Origin: Cotesia glomerata
Taxonomy: Eukaryota > Arthropoda > Insecta > Hymenoptera > Braconidae
NCBI RefSeq assembly: GCF_020080835.1
Contig: NC_058163.1
Coordinates: 7,227,318-7,291,317 of the forward strand
Direction: 5' to 3'
DNA length: 64,000 nt
Positions 23,287 to 35,437 of this stretch are shown piece after piece (the stretch's first letter is position 1; every line of letters begins with the position of its first letter). The notes below the pieces were generated by a model. The model saw nothing but the letters and a program-made list of their open reading frames with translations. It ran no database searches and was not told the DNA's origin. The translations under genes were made by a program, and so were the position numbers.

Positions 23287-23822
23287 CTATAACAAATATC
23301 ACATATGTGTTTATGTTTATTGTTCATATTAATACTTTGCAAATACTCAAAGATACCTTAATTTCAATATTTATGGAATAAAATATCAAGTGAACAGGCT
23401 TAAGATGTAAAACTAATGCGGTAAGACGCTTAAGAAGTTATGATTTAAATATTTAAGACCACTGATGAGGATTAAAGTTTTTGGTCTCGTAGTACTTTGC
23501 GAATGATATTACTCTGGTATTAATGAGGGTTTTTATTTATCGTCAATGCTTTAACGGGCAAACATAGCTTTTTTCGTCAATCACTTTTTCGCGAAGAAAA
23601 AAATTTTATATGTAAGTAATAATTTTTAATTCGTTTTAAATATGTAAAAAACATTTTTTTCGATTTTTTTTTTTTTCGTAAAATAAATTGTCATGATTAA
23701 AAAAAAATTTTTGGTTAATTTAAATCCTGATGCGTTAAATGTTCAAATCATATAAAAAATTTCCAAATTAACGATTATAAATACAACTTTCGAGTAAAAA
23801 CCTGGAAATTATTTCTGATTTT
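23287..23822. other. DGAT1 intron, AT-rich
   Basis: Start of the 2.26-kb last intron. No element recognised before the hairpin at 23823. Confidence 0.6.
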
Positions 23823-24303
23823 TAAATCCGAACAAAAACAGTTTCACTGTAAAAAAATCGCGCCAAGTCCACGTTCATAAGACTATTAAGAAAAAAAAAA
23901 TTTGTTTTTTCTTTACAAAAATATATAAAATAAAAATTAAAAAATCCAAGTAACCGATATGATTGTTTATGATTTTCGGAAATTAAAAAAAATTTTGTTA
24001 TAAATTTGAAAATTAAGAAAAAAAGTTTGGAACGTATTTAGTGTGCGCGGTTGCAAAATTTAAAAAATTGAAATACACAATGACGCACACCAAGTACGTT
24101 CCAAAATTTTTTCTTAATTTTTAAATTTATAACAAAATTTTTTAATTTCCGAAAATCATAAACAATCATATCGGTTACTTGGATTTTTAATTTTTATTTT
24201 ATATATTTTTGTAAAGAAAAAAACAAATTTTTTTTTCTTAATAGTCTTATGAATGTGGACTTGGCGCGATTTTTTTACAGTGAAACTGTTTTTGTTCGGA
24301 TTT
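23823..24303. repeat. 480-bp near-perfect hairpin in the last DGAT1 intron
   Basis: Left arm (about 23825-24046) starts ATCCGAACAAAAACAGTTTC; the right arm (about 24083-24302) is its inverse ending CTGTTTTTGTTCGGAT. Only scattered mismatches and A-run length changes separate the arms, and the loop is only about 36 nt. It would be transcribed with the DGAT1 pre-mRNA and could form long double-stranded RNA. No protein frame. Confidence 0.9.
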
Positions 24304-25084
24304 TAGTATTTTTTGTAATTATAATAAAAATTTACAATTGGTACCAACTTAATTAAATCTCGCGTTGGTTGCATTTTTTATAGCAAACTATCCCCTTGAA
24401 ACTACAGTTTATGTAAAAATAATTCCAGCGCACCCTGGTGGGTGTAGATGCAAGCTGTGATATATCTATTTTTAACTGTAGTTTCCCATCTAATGAAGGA
24501 TTACTATGCATTCTCGAATTATTTAGTCTGTGGCAGATCATTTTGCCCATCGAAAAAAAAGTCAGGATCGAAATTTTTGCGTTGCTATAGTTTGTGCTGA
24601 TTAAATTTAATAATTTCAAGTAGATTAATTGTTATAAGTGAATATAATTAATTAATAACAGTCAAATAAAGTATGAATTACTGTTATAATATACAATTTA
24701 GGAAAAAAAAGTACCGTAGAATTAAATAAAATTTTGCAACCTCAAAATACCGTTCTGCTTACAGTAAACACAGTCGGTAGTCTGGCGCTTCGTTTACAGC
24801 AGATTTGAACGGAACTTGGCGCCAGATTTTACCGAATCTGTGGATTTTACTTAATTATATGACAATTAGAATAAAAATGATTCACTGTGCATTGCAAAAA
24901 TGAAAATTATGAAAAATTGACTCTTTACAATTCACTTTTGATGTTTGTTTAAATCTTTCCGCGACTTGGAGCTATCTTGCAAGTCAAAAACGCCCTTAAG
25001 CGTTGCAAAAGGTCAATTACAATTGATAGAAATGCATGCACACATGAACTTATACGGAACTTGACGTCTAAAAAATATTACAAA
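24304..25084. other. DGAT1 intron, unassigned
   Basis: AT-rich with an 88-codon minus-strand frame (24619-24353) of no recognisable family. Near 24790-24820 TGGCGCTTCG and TTGGCGCCAGA form a local GC-rich near-palindrome. Confidence 0.4.
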
Positions 25085-25118
25085 TATATTTATATATATA
25101 TATATATCTATATATATA

Positions 25119-25187
<69 letters not shown>

Positions 25188-25188
25188 T
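25085..25188. repeat. (TA)n microsatellite
   Basis: About 100 bp of TA dinucleotides with a few C interruptions near the left end. Confidence 0.95.
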
Positions 25189-25549
25189 TAATAAATAAAA
25201 ATTGTGAGAAAATTATAGTAGAAATTTTTTATTTACGATTAAATAAATAATAATTAAACAATGATTGTCAAACTGGCCCTGCACGTTGAATTTCCAAACC
25301 GAAGAAAAAATAAATCAAGTTAATTTATTTTGTTTTTCGAGAGCTATAGTGATAACATTACAGTGTAAATGTCAAAAATTTCGTGAAATTCTTTTTTAAT
25401 TAATTTTTTATATAAAATTGTGAATTAATTATTTTTGAAATACATGAAATTTATTTATTGAAATTTTATCTTTGTTTCGGTTTGCATTTTTTCACCATTA
25501 AACTGTATAATTAATTGATAATTAATAATTTTTTTGAATTGTAACGTAC

Positions 25550-25700
25550 CTGACCCATCATGCCCATGAACGCCCAAATTTTGAAAGTTTTTAACGGCAC
25601 GCTGACGAGGTACTCATGAAAGAATGCACTTATGAAGAATACAGTCACGCTGGCTGTCTTTTTGCTATAACCCATTTCAACCACTGGAATATATAAATGT
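25550..25700 (-). CDS. DGAT1: DGAT1, penultimate coding exon
   Basis: 151 nt between acceptor TTTGCGTTTCAG and donor GTACGT. It completes the Arg codon split with the previous exon (AG|A), then reads HLYIPVVEMGYSKKTA, VFFISAFFHEYLVSVPL and IWAFMGMMGQ. FFHEYLVSVPL is the DGAT1 signature containing the catalytic MBOAT histidine. The residues lie in transmembrane segments of the ER enzyme. Both splice sites and both phases agree with the neighbouring exons. No damage seen. Confidence 0.97.
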
Positions 25701-25959
25701 CTGAAACGCAAAAAATCTAATTTTAATATATCCATTTATCGAGCCATTATGGATAAGATTTGTTAAACACGTGAGAAAAGTTCTCAGACGTTAATTTATA
25801 AATATTGATCAGACTGTGAAATTGAAACTCAATCACTCGATTTTAGTTTAATTCGATCAAAGTTTACTGTAAAATAAAGTCAATTAAATATTTACTAGAT
25901 CGCTAAAGCCTCAATGAAAGTCATTTTTAAAAATTAATTAGTTTGCTGTATTATCAAGT

Positions 25960-26400
25960 ACATCGAAAAAAAAGAAAAATTAACCTGTTATTGGCGGAAA
26001 AAAGAACAAAAATAATAAAAAATAGTAAATGTGCGTCTTAAACACTTGTATGAAAAATTAAACAAATAGTGCGACGTGATATTAATTTCAAATATTTTGC
26101 GGCTGGTCAGTCATAGGATAAAGAAGAGGTGCATGCCCTCAAACTATAAATCAGCTAATTAATAATGACTACAAGTAACCTGAGACTAAACTTTATGATA
26201 CATAGACAAAGAAACACAAAAGACCACAATATTTTCGTTTTTTATTAATTATAATTGAACGACACCGAATTAGGGAACGATTTCCAATAGGTTCCCACTC
26301 AGGGCCTTTCTGAAGCTAATTAAAAAAAAAAAATAGTGTCAATTCATTGAATATTTTAGCATTTAAAGTGTTTACAACAAGAATTCATATGCACATACTA
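25960..26400. repeat. Diverged dispersed repeat (relative at 3140-3560)
   Basis: Same-orientation relative of 3140-3560, with shared islands such as GTATGAAAAATTAAACAAATAGT, CCTGAGACTAAA and ATTGAACGACACCGAATTA. Old, non-coding. Confidence 0.5.
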
Positions 26401-28105
26401 ATTGAGACCCATTATTATGACATAAATTACTATTTTTAGCCATCGGGTATATTTATTTATGCTTCGTGTTTTTTTGATATTTATACATTTTTATTATCCT
26501 GCGATTGCAATGTAAATATGATCGCGGTGATTGAAATTTTGAGCCAAAATATTATGAAGCGTGCAATAGTAATTTACGCGATATAGCCGAAAAGGTGAAA
26601 TTTTATCGACACACGGAGAAAAACTAGTAAAAAATGATTATTAGATTATTTGAATGCACTTGGAGTCAAATGCGTAGAACTTAAGTTTTGTAATAATAAC
26701 AATAATAATAATTATTATTATTATTAATATATAATAATTATAATGAAATGCCAACCGTACGGATAAAACTCTTTACAGTTGGTAGACTGTTTATTTTTAT
26801 ATCCGTGTGCCTGCGCGAGTCTGCTCGGTGTGTGAGTATTTGTTTAACGTGTGTGAGTGTGATCCCCTCACAGTACCTTTGCGAACGCCACCAAGTGCTC
26901 GAAAAGTGAACTTACTGACCGAGTATGATGAAAAAAATATTATGAGATTAAAATATGGCGAGTTTGTTACTGAAGATACGCAAAACAGAAAATCGAGAAT
27001 AATTTATGACTGTAAGAAACTAAATAATAACAAAATGAGGTTCTTAGGTTAAAAAGAAGTAACATCTCTCAGATTCTTTTTTATGACCTCTAAGTAATAT
27101 TTCTCGGCCTTTTATTTCATTCATATTTCTCTATCTTTCATCTATTTAAACTATTTCGGTCTTTCATTTTATAGTAGAATTTCATTGCGATGCAGAGTAG
27201 AGACATTATAAGTAAGATCTGAGAGTACTATAAGCAGTTTTGAGTGTAAAGCGTTGCGATGTGTATCGTCTTTTTCCATTACAAACCATCTCGTAAGAAG
27301 AGGCTCTAACATTCTGTAAAGACTAACCTCAACTTTCTCGTTTAACCTAAGAAGACTTTATTTTTATGTATTTATTCTTTTTTTTAATTTAATTTTTATT
27401 TTTATACTACTATCTCTTCCCTTCTACTTTTTTTTACTCTCATAGAATAGACTTCCATGGACTTGTGCCAGTCGCAGACTGAGATTCTCAACGAGTGATA
27501 AAAGACGCTTAAGAGGTTTTAGTGTGAATGGAACGAGTTCTGAATACATACGCGTTCGAATATAATATTATATTTCTAAATTATTTTTTATCTGAAGTTT
27601 TCATTTTTTAATTTTTGCTATCAGCAAATTGATTTTTTTAGTATCTTTTAAAAAACTCTTAATTTAAATTCGGTAGAAACATCAAATTCGAACAATATTT
27701 TCGGTACTTAGAGCAATACAGATAAAATGAATAGAAGATAAATTTTTTTTTATTTGACTACCGATAAATTTGAATATGTTTGACCTTAAGAAATTTTATG
27801 GAATTTATTTAACTTTGTAATGGCAACAGGCCAAAGTAAAAATATAAACACGTTTGATGGCGAGTACTTTGTTGTTTGAAGACCGGAAAAACTAGGAATA
27901 CTAAATAACTACCCGTAAAATAAATATTTATTTATTTTTTATTTTTCATCATATAATGAAGAAAAAAATAAAAATTTTTGTCTCCAGTGTATTTATTTGA
28001 TAAAATAGATTTTTATAGTTAAAATTAATATCGTTGAAAAAATCTAGTCCTGAATTTATGCCTTTTTGAGTTTTTAATCACTAATAAATCCGAACGTAAA
28101 CAATG

Positions 28106-28960
28106 AAAATTAGAAAAACGGTTGACCCTGAAGGCCATCCCTGTAACTTCCCGCTAATTCCATACCTAGCTAGGCGCTTAAAATTGCACTTATGACGTTT
28201 TTGAGCTCTTCGAGCTCAAAAATACAATTTGTGTTATTTGGAGCTCATCGAGCTTAAAGAGATAGCTTTGCGATGCTTTTGAGCTCTTCGAGCTCAAAAG
28301 TCTTATCAACATTCGATGAAACACGATTTTTTAAATTTTTAAACTGCTGTAACTTTTGAATAAATCGACCGATTTTCACGCGGTTGGCGGCGATCGATGT
28401 AGTTTTTTAAGCTCTATAAAAAATTTGGAACAAAAAAATTGATCTGATGAAACATTTCGGAGTTATTACAAAAAAAAACACTTTTTTCGATTTTTTTCGA
28501 CAACGATATCTCACGAACGCATCAACCGATTCTGACGCTCTAGGTGGCGATCGATGCAGGTTTTCAAGGTTAAGAGCTGATTAGTTTTTGAGGTCGATCG
28601 GTTCAGCCAATTCGGAGATATTTAAAAAAAAATGAAAAAAAAAACAACTTTTTTTTTCACTTTTTTTGCGATTTCTCGAAATCTACTGGTCCGAATCGGT
28701 TCCAACTTACAGGAAATTTAAGTTTGGCGAAGACCTTTCGAATGACACCAACTGCGATAAAATCGGTCAAGCCGTTTAGAAGTTATAAAAGGTTTACAAA
28801 CACACACACACACATACATGCATGCATAAAAATAGTCAGGAAAGCTTCTGAGGGCTTCAAAGCGTGGAGATCTGTTGAAACGTCGATTTTTGCAAAACGG
28901 GGTAAAACCAATAACTTCCCGATTTTTCGAAAATCGTCGATTTTCTTAGCGGGAAGTTAA
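28106..28960 (+). repeat. Family A, near complete colinear copy
   Basis: The best short reference copy. It runs from AGAAAAACGGTTGACCCTGA through AACTTCCCGCTAATTCC, three GAGCTC-palindrome blocks, monomers of the CAACCGATTTTCACGCGG type, a short (CA)n with CATACATGCATG, then AAACGGGGTAAAACC and the end TTCTTAGCGGGAAGTTAA. Both ends carry the AACTTCCCGC core in inverse orientation, but the left core lies about 40 nt inside the left edge. No protein frame. Mobility is inferred from copy number. Confidence 0.85.
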
Positions 28961-29944
28961 TAAATTATTGACATAGTTACGTTTAATTGTATCAAATTGA
29001 TTACATTGAGAACCGTACTCATTTTTTTCGGTATTTGTACTCATTCAGAGACAATGTACTATTTTTGTTCTACTTATACGATAAATAGAACTTAATAATA
29101 AAATTTCAAATTAAAAAAAAAAAACGCTCTACCATAGAAATTAGAAAATAAAAAAACTAAATCAATTAAAAATTATCCACTCCGGAAATTTTTATAATAA
29201 ATTAGGCAATATAATGGACAAATTGTATTCATCTGTAGTTACAATAATTTCCACAACCAAACTTTGCCTGAAAAAAATTAACGAGATAATAATCACTCGT
29301 AAAACTCCAGCCACAAAACAAGAAAACGAGTATATCCCTTTGCACAGAAACACGTACTCGAGAAACGCTACTGTGGGTAGTTAATACGGTAACTAAAAAA
29401 ATGAATTAGTTTTCCCTTTGGTAGCTTGGGAAAACCTGTGATAGAATTAAGTGAATAAGAATTTCGATCAAACATTTAACGATGTGAAATGTCTACATCT
29501 TTTTATCTTCATACATGTAGAACGCTCAGTCTACGCTGTCTTTCTGGTTTTCTCTGGCATTCCCCACCCCGAATGAAGGAGGGGTACCTTTGTAGGAAGC
29601 TTCATCACTGTAGAGATTACATCCGAGATCCTCGGAATGAGAAAATGAGGTTGAGACAGAAGATTGTGAAGAGGAGCTTCCGTGTTCTCCAAATATAACT
29701 GTATGGATATCACATCCACTAACTTACACTGATATTGTAAACGTATGTATGGGTGTATGCATGTGTGAAATATATTACTGCTGAAACTATTGCAAGTACG
29801 ACTTAACTGACTTTAGGGAACACAATAGGAATATCGAATGAGGATAAAGGAAATTGAATGGCGAGTACACTTGTGCTGGTGCTCAAGGTAAATTTAAAAC
29901 GATTGTTATCAGTGTGTACCTATAGTATAAGGTACTTAACTCAC

Positions 29945-30123
29945 CTTACAGCCCATCGATGAACCGCTAGGTTCCATGTGCGCCAGAATGTGTCAATATT
30001 ATTAGCATTCCACCAGTCGCCGTAGAAGTTGCGATCGGCAAAGTGCAGTAATTCACCCATTAGGTTTAAGTAAGAGTGGAAGAACAGGTAGAAGAAACAC
30101 AGCCACATTAAGTGATTTGGGAT
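29945..30123 (-). CDS. DGAT1: DGAT1, third-last coding exon
   Basis: 179 nt between acceptor TTTTACAG and donor GTGAGT. It encodes IPNHLMWLCFFYLFFHSYLN, then LLHFADRNFYGDWWN and TFWRTWNLAVHRWAVR. The FYxDWWN motif is the MBOAT/DGAT1 acyl-CoA-binding signature, and the NIDTFWRTWN context is almost as in fly midway. Starts in phase 0 and ends in phase 2, matching the next exon. The preceding exon (FPRT...RLLKLA region) could not be found in the remaining 34 kb upstream, so the gene is partial here. Confidence 0.97.
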
Positions 30124-30807
30124 CTGTAAAATAAAAAATTTACATGTCATTCAGTTAAAAACATTTTTTGATGTAGCTACGCACTAAAACAAATTTTTCA
30201 AGATAGCAACTAGATTTTCGAGCTCGAAGTTGCATCTTGAGCTTGAAGAGCTACAAATGTTACAATAGGAAAGTTTATGAGTGTATTGAACTTGAATATA
30301 ACAGGAAGTTTCGGGAATATAGTCTGCAGAGTGAACCATATCCAGGATTTTTCAATTTTTACAACTATAAAAAATTCTACATCATAACTTTAATGGAAAT
30401 TTTGGATAAAAGCTTCTCAGAATTTTACAACTGTTCTTGGCAACAAAATCAATTCGTCATGACAACAAAATCATTTTGTTAAAGCAAAAAAAAATGATTT
30501 TGTTACTACAACATAGTTGTCAATTATCTCGTCTCTTATTATTTTAACAAAACCGTTCTTATAAGTATAGTTTTTAAATGTATTGGAAAAATTGAAGTAT
30601 TAAATAACTATAGATCATGCATTGTACAAGACTTTTAAATGTTCTATTTTAAAAAAGCCCGCTTCTTTTTAGTGACGTCACCTAACACTGCCGCCATCTC
30701 TTAAAATCCTTTAAAAACACGTATTAATAACTGCATTAACTTATTACACAAATCTATTTCTCTAAAAATATTACATACGACTGCCTGAGAGGTGGAATTT
30801 TTAACTT
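30124..30807 (-). other. Presumed DGAT1 intron, AT-rich
   Basis: No exon recognised. About 30460-30560 is a copy of the ACAACAT/TTTTGTTA dispersed family. Confidence 0.45.
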
Positions 30808-30947
30808 CCCGCTAAGAAAATTGAAAATTTTCAAAAATTGGGAAGTTATTGGTTTTACCCCGTTTTTCGAAAATCGAGTTTTCAACGGATGTTGATGTTT
30901 TGAGTTCTAAGGAAACTTCCCCGAATGTTTCCGCGATGATGTCCGTA

Positions 30948-31043
<96 letters not shown>

Positions 31044-31350
31044 GTGTGTGTGTGTGGCCGTATGTAAACCTCTTATAACTTATACCGTATGTAAAACTCT
31101 TATAACAGTTTGAAAATTAAAAAAATCGTGTTTTATCGAACTTCGATAAGATTTTTGAGCTCGAAGAGCTCAAAAGCATAGGGGAGCTATCACTTTGAGC
31201 TCAGAGAGCTCAAAATAACACTTAAATTGTATTTTTGAGCTTGAAGAGCTCAAAAACATCATAAATGCAATTTTAAGCGCATAGTTACGAAATGATCCGG
31301 AAGTTGCAGGGATGGCCTTCAGGGTCAACCGTTTTCCTAATTTTTTATTA
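30808..31350 (-). repeat. Family A, internally deleted copy
   Basis: Minus-oriented: starts TTAACTTCCCGCTAAG and ends GGTCAACCGTTTTCCTAATT. A long (TG)n/(GT)n tract fills 30953-31057. Most of the monomer body between the microsatellite and the 5' block is missing, so the copy is only about 540 bp. Confidence 0.8.
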
Positions 31351-32257
31351 TAAGTTCTGCTCTAAATATATGAATTACAAAAAAATAAAAAGAGTTGGAA
31401 AAATTCACCAAAGAATAAAAAAAAATTTTGTATTATAATTTAAAACTAATCACACTTTTTAGGACAGAAAAAAATACAAACGAAAAGAAAACACTTCTGA
31501 TATTTTCTGCATCAAAAAACTTCCGTTTAATTTCAAAGGCTGACTTTTCACGGTGATTAGAAGAAACGGAAGAAAGTATCAGAGGATCCCTTTTATAAGA
31601 AAAAAATGTCCAGTTGTGGAAAGGAATAAAAGAGTAAACAGAGAAATGGTATAGTTATAAATAATTCGATGAAAATAAACAGAGAGGTCGAGTGGTTCAG
31701 AAGAATTTAGAGGAGCTTTGGGCAGTTTGCGGACGTCAAAGGACACTCTGGGGTGTATTTCACATGACTCAAAGCTGTGTGGCTTCGTGGCTATCTGTGA
31801 CGCGTCGCAAACAACCCTCAGCTACCGCTACAAGTATCTGGTCTGATGTCTGTACGATGAAAGTCATCGGTCACTGGGGTAAAAAGAAGAAATAAGATAC
31901 CAGATGAAAAGGTTCTTTAGATAGTTGTGAAAAAAATACGATGAACGACAAAGGAAATTAAAAGCGCCCAACCAGTATCAAAGGCTCTAACTGTAATTTA
32001 ATAAAAAAGAGGTAAAAAATTAGTTCAAAACCGAAGATTTTTCAGAAAAACTTCTTTTAAAAAATTTTCATTGGAAAATTATCTTACAAAGAACTTTTGT
32101 AGACTGTAAAAAAATTTGCTTCAAAAATTACCGTTACATTCACTTTCCGTGTGCTAAAATAAAAACGATCTTTTTAATTTAAGATATTTGTAGAATTTTT
32201 TTCCTTTAAAAGTAGTTATTAGAAATAAATGATTATTTTTTGAAAATATAACACTGA
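31351..32257. other. Single-copy-looking stretch, no gene assigned
   Basis: About 31690-31900 is GC-richer, with a 67-codon plus-strand frame lacking an ATG-quality context or recognisable domain. I looked for a DGAT1 upstream exon here on the minus strand and found none. Confidence 0.4.
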
Positions 32258-33765
32258 AAAAATCAGGAAAACGGTTGACCCTAAAGGCCATCCCTGCAAC
32301 TTCCCGCTCATTCCATATCTAAGCGCTTGAAATTGCACTGTTATGACGTTTTTGAGCTGTTCGAGCTCAAATAATTGGCTGTTCTATGCTTTTAAGCTCT
32401 TCAAGCTCAAAAGTCTAACAGACGTTTCATAACACACTATTTTTTGAATTTTCAAATCGCAATAACTTCTGAATGAATAAACCGATTTTCACGCGGTTGG
32501 CAGCATTCCACGCAGTTTTCTAAATTCTATAATATATTTTTAAACACAAACTGATCAAAAGGGAATGTTCAGAGAAATTTAAAAAATTAACTTTTTCCGA
32601 ATTTTTTCGACAACGATAACTCACGAACCAATCAACCAATTTTCACGTTTTCGGAGGCAACCGACGTGGTTTTTTGAGCTCTAATAATTATTTTATTCCA
32701 TCAAAAACGATCCAAAAAGAAATGTCGAAGTTATGTAGAAAAAAAAAGTTTTTCGTTTTCGACAACTCCCGAACGAATCAACCGATTTTGACGGTACTGA
32801 TGGTAATCGATGTGTTTTTTCAATTTCAAGAGCGGATTACTTTTTGGAATTGATCGGTGGAGCCGTTTGAAAGTTATTCTAAAAAAACGATTTTTTGAAA
32901 ATTTTATTTTTGAGATTTCTCAAAATCTAGCTAACCGAATCGATTCAAATTTTAACGAAATTTAATGGCAATGATCCTCTTTAGATTGCCGCCTATTTCG
33001 ATCCGATCGGTCAAGCCATTCAAAAGTTATAAGAGGTTTACATGCATAGATACATACATACATACACACAGATCTTGACGTTTTGAGGTCCTAGGAAGCT
33101 TCCCTGACTATTCCCGCGATGGTGTCTGTATGTATGTATGTATGTATGTGTGTGCGGTTGGTGACATTCGAAGGGGTTCGACTAAACTTAGATTTTGAAT
33201 ATAAGTTGGACCGATTCGAACCGATAGATTATGAGAAATCTTAAAAAAACTGCAAAAACAAATTTTTTCAAATGTGGTTTTTTTTTTAATAACTTTTAAA
33301 CGGCTTGGCCGATCAATTCCAAAAACTTATCAGCTCTTAATATCAAAAAACCACATCGATTGCCACCAAACCAGTCAAAATCGGTTGATTCGTTCTTGAG
33401 TTATCGTTGACGAAAGAAATCGAAAAAAAGTGTTTTTTTTTAATTACACCGAAATTTTCGGTCTGATCAATTTGTGTTTGAAAATATATCATAACATTTG
33501 AAAAACTGCGTTGAAAGCCGCCAACCGCGTGAAAATCGGTACATTCATTCAAAAGTTATTGCGGTTTGAAAATTCAAAAAATAGTGATTTATTAAACTTC
33601 TATCAGACTTTTGAGCTCGGAGAGCTCAAAACTACACGAAAATTATATTTCTTAACTCGAAGAGCTTAAAAACGTAATAAGTACAATTTTAAGCGCCCAG
33701 GTATGGAATTAGCGGGAAGTTGCAGGGATGGCCTTCATGGTCAACCGTTTTCCTAATTTTTTTTT
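32258..33765. repeat. Family A head-to-head dimer
   Basis: The left half begins with the 5' block (AGGAAAACGGTTGACCCTAA) and runs forward to about 33060. After a CATA-type microsatellite the right half runs in reverse and ends GGTCAACCGTTTTCCTAATT at about 33760. The two halves are diverged inverted copies joined at the microsatellite. Frames repeating the FHAVGG peptide on either strand come from the monomers. Confidence 0.75.
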
Positions 33766-34502
33766 TATTATTAGAGAGAAAATTTATATCTTGGTATTTA
33801 CTATTTGAAAAAAAAAAAAAATTAGAAAAACGGTTCACCCTAAAGGCCATCCCTGCAACTTCCCGCTAATTCCATACCTGGGCGCTTAAAATTGTACTTA
33901 TGACATTTTTGCGATTTTTGAACTCAAAATATAATTTATGTGATATTTTGAGCTCACTGAATTCAAAGAGATAATATTTCTATGGATTTGAGCTCTCCCA
34001 GCTCAAAAGTCTGATAGAATTTTCATAGAACACTATTTTTGGAATTTTCAAACCGCAATAACTTTTGAATGGATCAACCGATTTTTACGCGGTTGGCGGT
34101 ATTCGACGCAGTTTTATTATCCTCATAAGTTATTTTCAGGTTTTAATTGATCGAACTAAAAATTTCGGAGTAATCCTGAAAAAACACTTTTTTTGGTTTT
34201 CTTTCGTTCACGATATCTCTCGAACGAATCAACCTATTTCGACCAGCTTGGTGGCAATCAACGTGGTTTTCTATTGTCTAGAGGTGATTAGTTTTTTGGA
34301 ATTGATCGGTGGAGCCGTTTAAAAGTTATCCGAAAAAAACCACATTTAAAAAATTTTTTTTTCTTAGTTTTTTTAAGATTTCTCAAAATCTACTGATCCA
34401 AATCGATCCAAATTATTTTCAAAATCTAAGTTTGGCCAAGCCCTTTTAAATGGCACCAATCGCGATAAAATCAAATCAGCCGTTCAAAAGTTATAAGCGG
34501 TT

Positions 34503-34524
34503 CACACACACACACACACACACA

Positions 34525-34567
<43 letters not shown>

Positions 34568-34588
34568 ACACACACACACACACACACG
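34503..34588 (+). repeat. (CA)n microsatellite, LINE target (left part)
   Basis: CA repeats with a few CCA interruptions, continuing as (CA)n at 37837-37858 beyond the LINE poly(A) tail. Confidence 0.95.
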
Positions 34589-34645
34589 GTTGGCGGCATT
34601 CTACGCAGTTTTTAAAGCCTCATAGGCAACCTGAATAGGTGCGCC

Positions 34646-35437
34646 TTGGCGCAAAACCTGCTGCGCCAGCGTGTCTTTGAAGATAAAATCGACGTCTGCT
34701 TTATCTGCGAGCAATATCTAAACATCGAAGGTAAAACATGGTTCGCAGACGAAACTGGCACGGCAGCAATTTGTATTGTGAACACAAAGAACGTTACCGT
34801 CAACAACAGCGGAAGTGGAGCAGGTTTTGTCTGGATTCAAACCCCCACAACCTACTTCATGAGCGTCTATCTCTCACCTAACGAAGGGATTAGTGTATTC
34901 CGACAGAAGATGGCAAATATAGAAAATGCGGTCACTAAATTCGACGGCGAAGTCATCGTAGCAGGAGACTTCAACGCTAAATCGGCTGAGTGGGGCGCTG
35001 CTTTCTCCGACACCAGAGGTAACGCGGTCGCTGACGTCGCGGCTAGACTCGACCTTATAGTGCTGAACACCGGGAACACCACGACCTTTAGAAGACCAGG
35101 GTACCAAGAATCCATCCTCGACATCTCGTTGGATACTCCAAGGACTACCAACATGATCGAAGACTGGACTGTATCCGAAGAATACAGCGGCAGTGATCAC
35201 CAGTTCGTGACATTCAACGTTGGATTGTCATCTGCTTCGGTTTCACAACGCGACCTTTCTCAGCGGAAGTGGAATGCCAAGAGGCTTGATCCAGAGGCAT
35301 TGCAAGCTTCACTTGCACGAAGCTGGTCTATCCTTCAGAACAACCCGACTCCGGATACCTGCAGCGAGACGGAAAAGGCAGTGCTAAATACGATGAAGGA
35401 ATGCTATGCCGCGGCTGAAAAATCAGAGTTTCCCTAG
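34646..35437 (+). pseudogene. LINE endonuclease part (R1 clade)
   Basis: Apurinic-type endonuclease domain of the retrotransposon, which would nick the target DNA. Visible motifs: AQNLLRQ near the N end, VIVAGDFNAKSAEWG (mid-domain), ILDISLDT and the catalytic SDH in YSGSDHQFVTF. There is no ATG at the start because the element is 5'-truncated. The frame ends at a TAG at 35435-35437 just after a one-base frameshift around 35420-35432; the product continues in the +1 frame as RPAFWW. It cannot make a full protein now. Confidence 0.85.

Larger units (their letters stand above)
25701..29944 (-). other. DGAT1 intron of 4.2 kb with repeats
   Basis: Holds a diverged dispersed repeat (25960-26400), an AAT-rich microsatellite (26695-26745) and a family A copy (28106-28960). 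A block at 26790-27050 encodes an 81-codon plus-strand frame that begins with GTG rather than ATG. A block at 29480-29720 is GC-richer with open frames on both strands. Neither block could be assigned to a family or joined in phase to DGAT1. Confidence 0.6.

Noticed and set aside
26807..27052. 81-codon Cys-containing frame in the DGAT1 intron
   Set aside because: It begins with GTG, has no eukaryotic start context and no recognisable fold, although its later half looks somewhat coding.
29480..29720. Possible extra DGAT1 exon
   Set aside because: Flanking exons at 29945 and 25700 already join through a split Arg codon, and the peptide on either strand does not resemble DGAT1.
30849..31067. 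Open frame of repeated Cys-Val
   Set aside because: Translation of the (GT)n microsatellite in family A. The same applies to the Thr-His, Cys-Val and Ile-Tyr frames at 20906, 34450, 54464, 24977, 60725 and 62589.
31692..31895. 67-codon frame considered as a host exon
   Set aside because: No ATG-quality start, no clear splice sites, and neither strand matches an expected DGAT1 segment.
33343..34322. Repeated peptide with FHAVGGF/FYAVGGI on both strands
   Set aside because: The similarity comes from family A monomers, and the frames are not shared between copies without stops. Treated as repeat DNA, not a protein family.
34867..35200. Two minus-strand open frames of about 95-108 codons
   Set aside because: They lie antisense to the LINE endonuclease frame and have no domain; GC-richer coding DNA often leaves such shadows.
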